Below are positions 1 through 8,100 of a DNA stretch of 64,000 nt, piece by piece. The first letter of the stretch is position 1. Every line of letters starts with the position of its first letter. The translations under genes were made by a program, and so were the position numbers. Below the pieces are notes generated by a model, which was not told the origin of the DNA, searched no databases, and saw nothing but the letters and a program-made list of their open reading frames with translations. The stretch is from contig UBPA01000004.1 of NCBI GenBank assembly GCA_900467185.1, positions 1-64,000 on the forward strand. The letters are read 5' to 3'. This DNA comes from Hyphomicrobiales bacterium (GTDB taxonomy: Bacteria; Pseudomonadota; Alphaproteobacteria; Rhizobiales; Rhizobiaceae).

Positions 1-70
1 CCTCCCGAACCACCAATCCCCACCAACCCCCTTGGCTTCCCCGACAGTCTTTTGTAAGGATGCCACCCAT

Positions 71-147
71 GGTCCCGTAGCTCAGGTGGATAGAGCGACA
101 GATTCCTAATCTGTAGGCCACTGGTTCGAGTCCAGTCGGGATCACCA
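71..147 (+). tRNA. tRNA-Arg (anticodon CCU)
   Basis: A 77-nt cloverleaf can be folded. The acceptor arm GGTCCCG pairs with CGGGATC near the 3' end, with one G-T pair. The anticodon stem ACAGA/TCTGT encloses the loop TTCCTAA with anticodon CCT. The T-arm contains GGTTCGAGTCC, and an encoded CCA closes the gene at 145-147. It would decode AGG, a rare codon in GC-rich rhizobia. The AT-richer glycosyltransferase cassette begins just beyond its 3' end, so it is a candidate integration site, although no integrase is visible here. Confidence 0.95.
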
Positions 148-269
148 ATCGTCAAAGCTTGGTCGTGGGATGATCCAACGCTTTCCTCAGCGCAACGTTT
201 TTGTTCGTTTTTGAGGCTATGGTAGGTAATTCGAAGCTTTGCTCAGCGTCTAAGTCACGAGGGAGGTGC

Positions 270-857
270 TTAGCCTTCCCAAGTAATTCTTTCGCGAACA
301 ACCCGCGCAGGCGCTCCGACGATGATGCAGTTTGCGGGGAACTCCTTTGAAACATACGAGCCTTTGCCGACAACACTATCATTCCCGATAACGGCACCCG
401 GCCACAGTGAGGCATCGGCGGAAATCCAGACGTGATTGCCGACGATGATGTCTCCTGCCGGGTTTAGACGTTCACCTGTATCAAGGTCGATGATCTTGTG
501 CACATGGCTGGTACTGAAGGACGTGTTGCCAGCAATCAGGCAGTCGGTCCCTAGCTGGATGATGGCGCTCTCGTGCATGTGAAAGTAGCTGAGACCATTG
601 AAAGCGCACCCGTCGCCAAGGGTGATCCTACCGGGCGCGAACAACCGGATATGCTGTCCGCAAAGTCGGGTCCGTGCACCGATTTCGACGGTGCCTCCGC
701 CGCTGACCTCAACATAGACATCCGTACAGTTGGAGGGCCGCTCAATTTTGACCCGATTTTCCTTGCCATTTACAACGACATTTCCAGCAAAATCGCTAAG
801 CACATCATGTTTTATCGAGATCTCATTCTCGCCGGGGAACTGCTCGATAATGTTAAT
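270..857 (-). CDS. Hexapeptide-repeat (LbH) O-acetyltransferase
   Basis: The protein resembles the left-handed beta-helix acyltransferases (WbbJ/CysE/maltose acetyltransferase type) that use acetyl-CoA to O-acetylate sugars. Imperfect hexapeptide repeats run through the chain (VEIGARTRL, ITLGDGCAF, IQLGTDCLI), followed by the hallmark stretch IIVGNHVWISADASLWPGAVIG and a C-terminal VVGKGSYV...IIVGAPARVV. A His in the STSHVHKI segment could be catalytic. The usual start would be GTG at 803 (177 aa). However, the frame stays open and protein-like (INIIEQFPGENEISIKHD) up to a TAG at 867-869, and an ATT at 857 lies 7 nt behind AGGA, so ATT initiation is proposed. It is the last gene of the leftward glycosyltransferase cassette, and its acceptor glycan is unknown. 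Confidence 0.8.
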   Translation of the reverse strand: MNIIEQFPGENEISIKHDVLSDFAGNVVVNGKENRVKIERPSNCTDVYVEVSGGGTVEIGARTRLCGQHIRLFAPGRITLGDGCAFNGLSYFHMHESAIIQLGTDCLIAGNTSFSTSHVHKIIDLDTGERLNPAGDIIVGNHVWISADASLWPGAVIGNDSVVGKGSYVSKEFPANCIIVGAPARVVRERITWEG

Positions 858-942
858 GTGTAAATCCTAATTGTCGGGCGCTGATTCAAGCCCATTCAGG
901 ATCACTTATAGATATCGACTAATTGTGCCGATACCCGATTGT

Positions 943-2286
943 TCAGAGATCCATTTCGTTCAGTACTTCTCTTAAACGAAAAATATTAATATGATACTCT
1001 TTTCGACCTTCCTCAACCAACGAGCCCATTAGAAATCCGTAATCTAAGCTATTAATGGCAGCTAAACGCTTCATGCACCAATTGATGTGCGCCGGATTCT
1101 GAAATTCCAGTATTTTTGCATTCGGCTGACAGAAAACAATATTTGTCATACCGGCACCGTGTGGAGAGATGACGACGCGAGCGCCGTGCAGGAGGGCTGC
1201 TTGCTCGTTCAAGCTCCGCCCCTGTAGCGAGACGACCTGAAAGCCGTGTTCGGCAACCAAGGTCTCCACTTCGTGCTCATTCACCAGCTTGCGTTCAGAG
1301 GCATCTGACCGAGAAATGTAGATACGCTCTGATGCCGGGCTCGCTGAACTCACAAGCGCAGCCTTCAGATCTCGGAATGTTTCCATGAACACCGGATGCG
1401 GATCGAGTCCTGCGGTGCCGAATTGTTGCGCGAACGTTAGCTCGCCGACATGTAGACTGACATTGTCTCTGATGTAGACAGCCTTCAGATCGTATTTCTT
1501 CAGAAGGACTTCCAAGCCAGTGCGCTGAAATTCTGTAGTCGGCTGAGACGTAATAATCGTATCGATACCAAAGAAGAAATCGGGATGGAGTCTTGCGATC
1601 AGAAACAAAAGCCAGTGGTAATAATTATCGTAAACACCACCGCAAACATAGAATGCTCGATCGATCGAGACGACGTCGCCTGCACTGGCATGCAGATATC
1701 CCGCGCCGCGATCCTCTATGAGATTATGTGTCAAGAAGAAGGGATGCTGAAATGCCGTGCTCTCTACGAAACGGCTACCAACGCGGACAGCGCCAAACCG
1801 GGAAATGACGCGGGCGTCGTTCAACTGCATCCGTTGAACGGCTGGCGCAGGATATGAATCTCCATCCATCGACAAGTCCCCGAACATATGTGGCGGGTAG
1901 CGGACATCCGTCGAAGGTTTTAGAACTTCCTTGTGCGAGGCTATTTCTTCAATGGAGACGGGCAGCAAATGCTGCACGCCTGAAGCCTCTTCAAGTTGGA
2001 CTTTTGCGCCGTTCAGGTTTGGATCGAGGAACTCTCCTTCGAGAACCAGTCGACCTAGTCGACGCACCGCTTGTGCAAAGCAAATGGATTTCTGTCCTGT
2101 TGGCCCGAGAAAATAGAGGGTGCCATCTTCCTCAAGCCAAGACGTCTCGTTCGCTCCGTTATAACCGAGGATTTTTCCGGAATGATCTAGAAGCAGTATC
2201 TTTTGATAATGATCGAATTGATGATTAAACAACCATATCTTTTTCGTAATACTCTCGATAACTTTCTGGGGAAGAGACAAAATCAC
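943..2286 (-). CDS. Glycosyltransferase family 61 protein (cassette member A)
   Basis: A 447-aa protein of the GT61/DUF563 family, the same broad family as EOGT and plant xylan transferases; bacterial members act in capsule, EPS or LPS assembly. Two conserved blocks support this: GVYDNYYHWLLFL in the middle and ISPHGAGMTNIVFCQP towards the C-terminus, which carries the HGAG-T/M-N motif characteristic of the family. About 100 N-terminal residues are unassigned. There is no signal peptide or obvious membrane helix, so it is probably cytoplasmic. The start is GTG at 2286 without a clear ribosome site. Base composition is markedly AT-richer than the rest of the window, suggesting horizontal origin. 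It lies between the O-fucosyltransferase-like gene (64 nt away) and the acetyltransferase gene. Donor and acceptor sugars cannot be inferred. Confidence 0.82.
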   Translation of the reverse strand: MILSLPQKVIESITKKIWLFNHQFDHYQKILLLDHSGKILGYNGANETSWLEEDGTLYFLGPTGQKSICFAQAVRRLGRLVLEGEFLDPNLNGAKVQLEEASGVQHLLPVSIEEIASHKEVLKPSTDVRYPPHMFGDLSMDGDSYPAPAVQRMQLNDARVISRFGAVRVGSRFVESTAFQHPFFLTHNLIEDRGAGYLHASAGDVVSIDRAFYVCGGVYDNYYHWLLFLIARLHPDFFFGIDTIITSQPTTEFQRTGLEVLLKKYDLKAVYIRDNVSLHVGELTFAQQFGTAGLDPHPVFMETFRDLKAALVSSASPASERIYISRSDASERKLVNEHEVETLVAEHGFQVVSLQGRSLNEQAALLHGARVVISPHGAGMTNIVFCQPNAKILEFQNPAHINWCMKRLAAINSLDYGFLMGSLVEEGRKEYHINIFRLREVLNEMDL

Positions 2287-2349
2287 ACCATAGTGAAAGA
2301 AGCTTAGCGTGGCGTTGATGTTTAAGAAGTCCGTATCGGTTCTATCCGG

Positions 2350-3354
2350 TCAGTTCGGCCACGGAAGACCGCATGTCTCCCACGGATCGACGCGCGTGCC
2401 TTTATCGACGCGGAGCCCTAAATTGTCTTGAGGGAGATTGTAGATATAGTCGTGCGACAGACTGGTGAAATCTTTCGAAAAACGCTCGAATGCCGACATA
2501 TTCGAGAAAGTGGATCGACTTAAACCGATGAAGGTCGATGCCAGCTTGCTGATTTCGAAGTCGATGAGAGACGCATCTATCGCCGACATGTTCTTGTAAG
2601 TTTCGACGTCCATAAAGTCGGTCTTCCAGAACAATCGGATGCCCGTTGCATCTTGGACCTCCTGGTTGATGAGATGCTTGGGCTGCGGCGCATAACGCTC
2701 GTCGCAGAACACGTAAAGCTGCTTCACGTCCGGCAGAGAACACTTGATCTTCGCGCATATCTCGACGGGCGTCAGGTAATTCTGTTCGGGGCGAACAAGA
2801 ACCGGGTCAAGGTTATATCGGCAGTAAGATGCCCAATCGCCCTCGATCCGAAATTGCGCCATGACGGAAAGATTGTTCTTATAGATGATCTCGCTGCACA
2901 AGGTTTGGAACAGGGACGAGCTTTTGACCCGCGGCACCAGCGATCTGCAGAAATCGGAGATGATATCCGTCGCCGCAGTCTCTTCCTTTTCGGCGATGGA
3001 ACCGAGGTGAGCCGCGCCGAGGTGAAAATGGTTCCACCCGCCCCGCTCGATCCGGTCCGCATAGTCCACGTCCGGGATTGGAACGACGCCGACACCCCAG
3101 CGATGAAGAAACGCGACGAACATTTCGGTCCAGAACACCTCGCCGAATGCATGGAACGTCGATTTGGATTCATCCTGATCCCGGCTGTAGATCCTCGGCA
3201 GATAGATGAACCGATCCGTCGCATCCGGCATTCTGGATGCATTGATGACAAGTCCCAGCAGAGCAAGCTTCTGGTTGCTGATGCCACCATCATTGTAGTC
3301 GAAGCCTAGACCGACCTTTATTGCCGAGGGAGCGGTCGTCGGCAGATCCGTCAT
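2350..3354 (-). CDS. O-fucosyltransferase-like glycosyltransferase
   Basis: A 334-aa protein with the layout of the bacterial O-FucT-like (GT-B, GDP-fucose-dependent) proteins. The N-terminal part VGLGFDYNDGGISNQKLALL resembles the donor-binding G-N-x-L region. The C-terminal part SLIDFEISKLASTFIGLSRS matches the conserved D-x-x-I/L...S-x-F-I-G-...S-T-F acceptor/nucleotide block of the family. The start chosen is ATG 3354, because it overlaps the TGA of the upstream GT61 gene in an ATGA junction; a longer form from 3420 is possible but would overlap by 70 nt. Family membership comes from motif resemblance only, and fucose as donor is not proven. It sits in the middle of the leftward glycan cassette. 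Confidence 0.65.
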   Translation of the reverse strand: MTDLPTTAPSAIKVGLGFDYNDGGISNQKLALLGLVINASRMPDATDRFIYLPRIYSRDQDESKSTFHAFGEVFWTEMFVAFLHRWGVGVVPIPDVDYADRIERGGWNHFHLGAAHLGSIAEKEETAATDIISDFCRSLVPRVKSSSLFQTLCSEIIYKNNLSVMAQFRIEGDWASYCRYNLDPVLVRPEQNYLTPVEICAKIKCSLPDVKQLYVFCDERYAPQPKHLINQEVQDATGIRLFWKTDFMDVETYKNMSAIDASLIDFEISKLASTFIGLSRSTFSNMSAFERFSKDFTSLSHDYIYNLPQDNLGLRVDKGTRVDPWETCGLPWPN

Positions 3355-4427
3355 ACTTTGGATTCCGCTCCCAACAGGTTCGTCAGATTTCCAAAATCGA
3401 CCAAAAATGCCTCGTCCCATGACGTTCCTCCGTTGACGTTCTCGCCACGCACTTCCTCGTAGGATTGCCCCTTCAGGGTCGCGATGAAGTAGAAGAAGGT
3501 ATCCGGCATCGTCGCGGGCGCGAGATTGATGATGCGCGCCGTGGACGGGGCGAACATGATATTGGTCATGCCGGCACCCATGACGCCCATGACGCAGGAT
3601 GCATTCTTGAACTTGCGGACCTGTTCCTTCAGATCCAGCTTTCCGGGATGCAGGATGTCGAACCCGTGTTCCGCGACGAGACGGTGAAGATCGGCTTCGT
3701 TGCCGATGTTGCGCGGTGCGCCCGCGCGGCTGACAAAGATCTTGCGCGGCGCCTCGCCCTCCACCGCATCCCGGATTCTGTCGAGCGCCTCGAAGACGAG
3801 CGGCGACATATAGGAGCCGTGCAACGTCATGCCGCTGACGACGATCAACTCCTTGAAGAAGGTCACGCTGTTGGCCTTCAGCGGAAAGCGCGGCGTCGAT
3901 TTGATCGTATCGACGATGCCGAGAGAATCGGAGATGACCTTGTTCATGCCGCTGCCGACATCGGGAATGGCGACGCCCGACACATGCGTCAGCTTTCGCG
4001 CCAGTTCGAGCTTTGGCAGAATTTCCACCATCCAGTGCCCGTAATTCGCCTCTCCCCGCTTTCTCAGAAGCAGACAGGACGTATCGATCACGGGAATATC
4101 GCTCGCCGATGCGATGTCGCGAAGCGCCCGCTCCTGTTCCTCCGGCGCGTGCTGCGTGATCGTCTGGCTGATCACCTTGCCGTCGCTGTTGAACACGAGG
4201 CCCTCGGCCGTCACGTGGACGTCGAACACCTTGTCGACCGAAATCGACCGCGCGCCGTGATGGTTCGAGTACCAGCCGGGCCGCATGGCATCGTGGATGG
4301 ACGCGGGGATGAGATCGAGACCGGAAACGACCGGAGGAGGCGCAAGAAATGCAGGAGATTCAATCACGCCCAAATGCACGTGATGCATACTGCGGATATC
4401 GACGGCTTCAACCATTACGAATGACAC
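3351..4427 (-). CDS. Glycosyltransferase family 61 protein (cassette member B)
   Basis: A 358-aa GT61/DUF563 protein and the first gene of the leftward cassette. The central block GEANYGHWMVEILPKLEL corresponds to the family's N-Y-x-H-W motif, and KIFVSRAGAPRNIGNE to its I-x-x-S-R block. The C-terminal motif reads GVMGAGMTNIMFAPS, so the His normally in HGAG(L/M)TN is Met here, unlike member A. The start is uncertain: GTG 4427 has GGAG only 2 nt away, ATG 4415 has it 14 nt away, and a third ATG lies at 4388. It ends in an ATGA overlap with the O-FucT-like gene, so translation is probably coupled. No membrane segment is seen. It is diverged from dxr by a 254-nt spacer holding no recognisable gene. 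Confidence 0.8.
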   Translation of the reverse strand: MSFVMVEAVDIRSMHHVHLGVIESPAFLAPPPVVSGLDLIPASIHDAMRPGWYSNHHGARSISVDKVFDVHVTAEGLVFNSDGKVISQTITQHAPEEQERALRDIASASDIPVIDTSCLLLRKRGEANYGHWMVEILPKLELARKLTHVSGVAIPDVGSGMNKVISDSLGIVDTIKSTPRFPLKANSVTFFKELIVVSGMTLHGSYMSPLVFEALDRIRDAVEGEAPRKIFVSRAGAPRNIGNEADLHRLVAEHGFDILHPGKLDLKEQVRKFKNASCVMGVMGAGMTNIMFAPSTARIINLAPATMPDTFFYFIATLKGQSYEEVRGENVNGGTSWDEAFLVDFGNLTNLLGAESKV

Positions 4428-4681
4428 TGCTCCGGTGGCACGCTTGAAGGGACACTGTTTCGAACACGCTTGCCAGAGGGCATATGCATTTTTCAGACCA
4501 AGTGACGAAGAATATTACCTTACTTACTGCATCGCTGGCTCTAACATGAACCGTGAAGCCTTTCGACTGATTTTTCCGCTCGTGCGAATCTTCTCGCGCG
4601 TCCGGCACGGTTAAGCCTTGTTCCGGATTTTGTCCGCTTGTACGACGTTGGCGCGTGAACAGTGAGATCGACGTAAGCGGA

Positions 4682-5866
4682 ATGACGACACCAGAGCACC
4701 ACCACATCACCATCCTCGGTTCCACCGGGTCCATCGGCTGCAGCACGCTCGACGTGGTGGCGCAGCTCGGGGGGCGGGAGCGGTTCGTGGTGGAGGCTTT
4801 GACGGGAAACGGCAATATCGGGCTGCTCTGCGAACAGGCCAGGGCCGTGGGCGCGCGGCTGGCGGTGACGGCGGACGAGGGGCGCTATCTGGAGCTGAAA
4901 TCGGCGCTGGCCGGCACCGGCATCGCGGTGGCCGCGGGGCCAAGCGGGCTGCAGGAGGCGGCCGCCCGCGCGGCGGACTGGGTCATGGCGGCGATCGTCG
5001 GCACGGCGGGCCTTGCCCCCACGCTGACCGCCGCCCGGCGCGGCGCCGATATCGCGCTTGCCAACAAGGAATGCCTGGTATCGGCCGGCGCGCTCTTCGT
5101 GCGCACGGTGGCGCAGGGCGGCGGGCGCCTCATCCCGGTCGACAGCGAGCATTCCGCGATCTTCCAGGCGCTGGAGGACGACCAGCGCCACGCGCTGGAG
5201 CGCATCGTGCTGACGGCCTCCGGCGGGCCGTTCCGCACATGGTCGCGCGAGGCGATGGCCGGCGTCACCGCGGAGGTCGCAAGGGCGCATCCCAACTGGT
5301 CGATGGGCCTGAAGATCTCCATCGGCAGCGCGTCGATGTTCAACAAGGCGCTGGAGATGATCGAGGCCAAGCACCTCTTCGACGTGGCCCCCGAGCAGAT
5401 CGAGGTCATCGTCCATCCGCAGTCGATCGTCCATTCCATGGTCGGCTATACCGATGGCTCGGTGCTCGCGCAGCTCGGCGCGCCGGACATGCGCACCGCG
5501 ATCGGCTACGCCTTGACCTATCCCGCGCGCCCGGCGCTCGACGTCGAGCGTCTGGATTTCGCAAAGCTGGCAAGGCTCGATTTCGAAGCGCCCGACGAGG
5601 TCCGCTTCCCCGCGCTGCGGCTCGCCCGCACCGCCCTGACGCGCGGCGGGCTTCAGGGTGCGGCGATGAACGCGGCCGAGGAAGTGGCGTTCGAGGCCTT
5701 CGTCGCGGGCCGCATCGGCTTTCTCGACATGGCCGATATCGCCGAGACGGTGATGGAGCGGATGATCGACTGGCCGGCGGCCGAGGATATGGACGCCGTC
5801 TTTGCCGGCGATGCCGCCGCCCGCCGCTTCGCCGCCGAAGCGATCGGCACCCGCGCGGCCGCCTGA
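4682..5866 (+). CDS. dxr: 1-deoxy-D-xylulose 5-phosphate reductoisomerase
   Basis: This enzyme converts DXP to 2-C-methyl-D-erythritol 4-phosphate with NADPH, the second step of the MEP isoprenoid pathway (EC 1.1.1.267), in the cytoplasm. The nucleotide-binding motif ITILGSTGSIG starts at residue 9. NKECLVSAG and VDSEHSAIFQ carry the metal and substrate ligands, followed by the SMGLKISIGSASMFNKALE block and a C-terminal helical domain. At 394 aa it has the normal length. ATG 4682 is preferred over GTG 4655 because family members begin about ten residues before the glycine-rich motif. No partner MEP genes are adjacent. Its stop codon lies one base from the stop of the convergent DUF2938 gene. 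Confidence 0.95.
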   Translation: MTTPEHHHITILGSTGSIGCSTLDVVAQLGGRERFVVEALTGNGNIGLLCEQARAVGARLAVTADEGRYLELKSALAGTGIAVAAGPSGLQEAAARAADWVMAAIVGTAGLAPTLTAARRGADIALANKECLVSAGALFVRTVAQGGGRLIPVDSEHSAIFQALEDDQRHALERIVLTASGGPFRTWSREAMAGVTAEVARAHPNWSMGLKISIGSASMFNKALEMIEAKHLFDVAPEQIEVIVHPQSIVHSMVGYTDGSVLAQLGAPDMRTAIGYALTYPARPALDVERLDFAKLARLDFEAPDEVRFPALRLARTALTRGGLQGAAMNAAEEVAFEAFVAGRIGFLDMADIAETVMERMIDWPAAEDMDAVFAGDAAARRFAAEAIGTRAAA

Positions 5867-5867
5867 C

Positions 5868-6350
5868 TCAGCGAATCAGCAGCGCCGTCGCGTAGAGCCC
5901 GAGCCCGAAGACGACGTGGGCGGCCAGGTTGAGCGCGCGCACCCGGTTCGGATGGGGCAGCTTCGCGGCGGCGACGCCGAGGCCGAGGCCCGGCTGCAGC
6001 AGGAACCAGCCCGCCGCCACGGTCACGATGCCCCAGACCAGCGCCGGCACCAGCGTCGGCGCGGCAAACCAGTCGAGACCGACGAAGAACGCGAGCAGGA
6101 TCCCGTAGATGATGCCGACGGCATAATGGCCGATCCAGCCGAGCGCGTTCTCATTGGCAAAGGGCGCGGCATCGCTGATGGATTCGTGGAACAGCTGGCC
6201 CCGGCCCGCATGGTAGAACCACCGTCCGACAGGCGCCCAATTGGCCTTCGGCTCGCCGAAGACGACCGCAAGCAGGATCGCCCAGAGATCCATGGCGAGC
6301 GTCGCGCCTACCCCGATCACCAGCCCGCGCCAGATCAGTTCCATCATCAT
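5868..6350 (-). CDS. DUF2938-type integral membrane protein
   Basis: A 160-aa hydrophobic protein with about four predicted membrane helices: ELIWRGLVIGVGATLAMDLW, then segments around YAVGIIYGILLAFFVG, VPALVWGIVTVAAGWFLL and LAAHVVFGLGLYATALLI. A conserved-looking loop, GRWFYHAGRGQLFHESI, follows helix one. The overall pattern fits DUF2938, a family without an established biochemical role. The start at ATG 6350 (first of three consecutive ATGs) has GAGGGG 9 nt upstream. It lies downstream of hemA on the same strand, separated by 116 nt containing a palindromic repeat, so co-transcription with hemA is possible but not assured. Confidence 0.7.
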   Translation of the reverse strand: MMMELIWRGLVIGVGATLAMDLWAILLAVVFGEPKANWAPVGRWFYHAGRGQLFHESISDAAPFANENALGWIGHYAVGIIYGILLAFFVGLDWFAAPTLVPALVWGIVTVAAGWFLLQPGLGLGVAAAKLPHPNRVRALNLAAHVVFGLGLYATALLIR

Positions 6351-6390
6351 CAGGCTTGTCCCCTCGCCGTTCCCCTCGATCCTGCGTGTT

Positions 6391-6450
6391 CTAAAGCATT
6401 TCCAGCCGAAGCGAAATCGCTTCCGCGTCGGACGATGCAGCAAAGACAGA
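6391..6450. repeat. Palindromic intergenic repeat element
   Basis: The perfect inverted repeat GAAGCGA-AA-TCGCTTC (6408-6423) sits inside a wider imperfect palindrome running from GCAT (6396-6399) to ATGC (6435-6438), preceded by CTAAA. The composition and layout (CTAAAGCATTT... GAAGCG...CGCTTC) resemble short palindromic repeats dispersed between genes in rhizobial genomes; that family assignment is from memory and no second full copy was found here. It lies just past the hemA stop and may fold as a terminator or mRNA 3' end. Confidence 0.5.
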
Positions 6451-6466
6451 AGAACCGGCCGCCGCC

Positions 6467-7681
6467 TCAGGCGACGGCGCGCGCCAGTGCGCAGCGCGAC
6501 CACAGCTGGTGCAGCGCGCCGACCAGATGGTCGATATCACCGTCCGAATGCAGCGGCGTCGGCGTGATGCGCAGGCGCTCGGTCTTCTTCGGCACGGTCG
6601 GGTAGTTGATCGGCTGGACGTAGATGTTGCAATTGTCGAGCAGGAGGTCCGAGATCCACTTGCACTTCGCCGCATCGCCCACAATCACCGGCACGATATG
6701 GCTCGGATTGGGCATATGGGGAATGCCGTTGCGGTCGAGCAGCGACCGCAGGCGGCGCACCCGCTCCTGGTGCGCGAAGCGCTCGACCTGGCTTTCCCTC
6801 AGGTGCCGGATGGAGGCCAGCGCGCCTGCGGCCAGCGCCGGCGGCAGCGCGGTGGTGAAGATGAAGCCCGAAGCGAACGAGCGGATATAGTCGCAGAGCG
6901 CCGCGGAAGCCGCGATATAGCCGCCCATCACGCCAAAAGCCTTGCCAAGCGTTCCCTCGATCACCGTCAGCCGGTGCATCAGGCCTTCGCGCTCGGCAAT
7001 GCCGCCGCCGCGCGGGCCGTACATGCCGACCGCATGCACCTCGTCGAGATAGGTCATCGCGCCGTAGCGCTCGGCCACGTCGCAGATCTCCTTGATCGGG
7101 GCGATGTCGCCATCCATCGAGTAGACCGATTCGAAGGCGACGAGCTTGGGGGCCGCCGGATCGGCCGCCGCCAGCTTGGCCTCGAGATCGGCAACCGAAT
7201 TGTGCTTGAAGATCACCCGCTCGCATTTGGCGTGGCGGATCCCCTCGATCATGGAGGCATGGTTCCCGGCGTCGGAGAAGACGATGATGCCGGGAATGCG
7301 CGAACAGAGCGTTCCCAGGGCGGCCCAGTTGGACACGTAGCCGGAGGTGAAGAGCAGTGCGGATTCCTTGCCGTGCAGATCGGCAAGCTCCTGCTCCAGG
7401 AGAACATGGTAGTGCGTCGTGCCCGAGATGTTCCGGGTGCCTCCCGCACCCGCGCCACAGTGATCGATCGCCTGTTTCATCGCGTCGATCACCTTGGGGT
7501 GCTGGCCCATGCCCAGATAGTCGTTCGAGCACCAGACGGTCACGTCCTTGACGCCGTCGGCCGTATGCCGGCGGGCCTTGGGAAACTGTCCGCGCTGGCG
7601 TTCCAGATCGGCGAAGACGCGGTAGCGGCCTTCCGCGTGAAGCCCGTCCAGTTCCGACCTGAAGAAGTGCTCGAAGTTCAT
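6467..7681 (-). CDS. hemA: 5-aminolevulinate synthase
   Basis: This PLP enzyme condenses glycine with succinyl-CoA to give 5-aminolevulinate, the committed haem step of the C4 (Shemin) route used by alphaproteobacteria (EC 2.3.1.37). Visible features are [14 protein letters not shown] and [17 protein letters not shown] near the N-terminus, the cofactor residues in [12 protein letters not shown], the PLP lysine in EGTLGKAFG, and the C-terminal [20 protein letters not shown]. From ATG 7681 the protein has 404 residues, the usual rhizobial length. Succinyl-CoA comes from enzymes encoded by the sucAB and sucCD genes at the right of this window. A 419-nt upstream gap leaves room for regulation. 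Confidence 0.97.
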   Translation of the reverse strand: MNFEHFFRSELDGLHAEGRYRVFADLERQRGQFPKARRHTADGVKDVTVWCSNDYLGMGQHPKVIDAMKQAIDHCGAGAGGTRNISGTTHYHVLLEQELADLHGKESALLFTSGYVSNWAALGTLCSRIPGIIVFSDAGNHASMIEGIRHAKCERVIFKHNSVADLEAKLAAADPAAPKLVAFESVYSMDGDIAPIKEICDVAERYGAMTYLDEVHAVGMYGPRGGGIAEREGLMHRLTVIEGTLGKAFGVMGGYIAASAALCDYIRSFASGFIFTTALPPALAAGALASIRHLRESQVERFAHQERVRRLRSLLDRNGIPHMPNPSHIVPVIVGDAAKCKWISDLLLDNCNIYVQPINYPTVPKKTERLRITPTPLHSDGDIDHLVGALHQLWSRCALARAVA

Positions 7682-8100
7682 GCGTGTCTCCAGACCATTG
7701 GCGTCTTTTGATCGGACCATCCCGGTGCCGGCCGGCACGCGCCCTCATGGCTTGCGCGGCATCGGGCCCATTGTTTTGAATGGTTCCAGATTATTCTGAA
7801 GGATTTCATTCCACCCTCCTCCGTATCAAGTCAAGACCGCGGCCGAAAACAGACCTGTGACACGATATCGCGATCCCCGAACCGAAAAAGGCAGGCAGAG
7901 CGCCCAGCCGTCTTCAGCTTTCATTCATCATAACTGTCGTCCATTCCGTTGGGGACGTTTTTTATGGCCTTCGCATTGGACTTTGGGAAGGTCGCATTTA
8001 ACTTCTTCGGTTAAGGTTCGGGAAACGACAAGCACCTGTCATTTCTCACGTGCGGTATGGATGCGGCGGCCCGCCGTCGCGTCCCTCAGGAGAGATCATT
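7682..8100. promoter_or_regulatory. Divergent intergenic region between hemA and a small lipoprotein gene
   Basis: No gene was recognised in these 419 nt. On the minus strand, TTGACT (7834-7829) followed about 18 nt later by AATGAA is a possible hemA promoter. The imperfect palindrome TTCCAGATTATTCTGAA (7784-7800) lies near that start. One half, TTCAGAA on the minus strand, resembles the half-site of the iron-response (ICE/Irr) motif TTTAGAA-N3-TTCTAAA, but the other half does not match well. On the plus strand the lipoprotein gene has CAGGAGAG just before its ATG. Confidence 0.4.

Noticed and set aside
152-415. Small minus-strand frame near the tRNA
   Set aside because: It overlaps the acetyltransferase, has no ribosome site and shows no recognisable domain.
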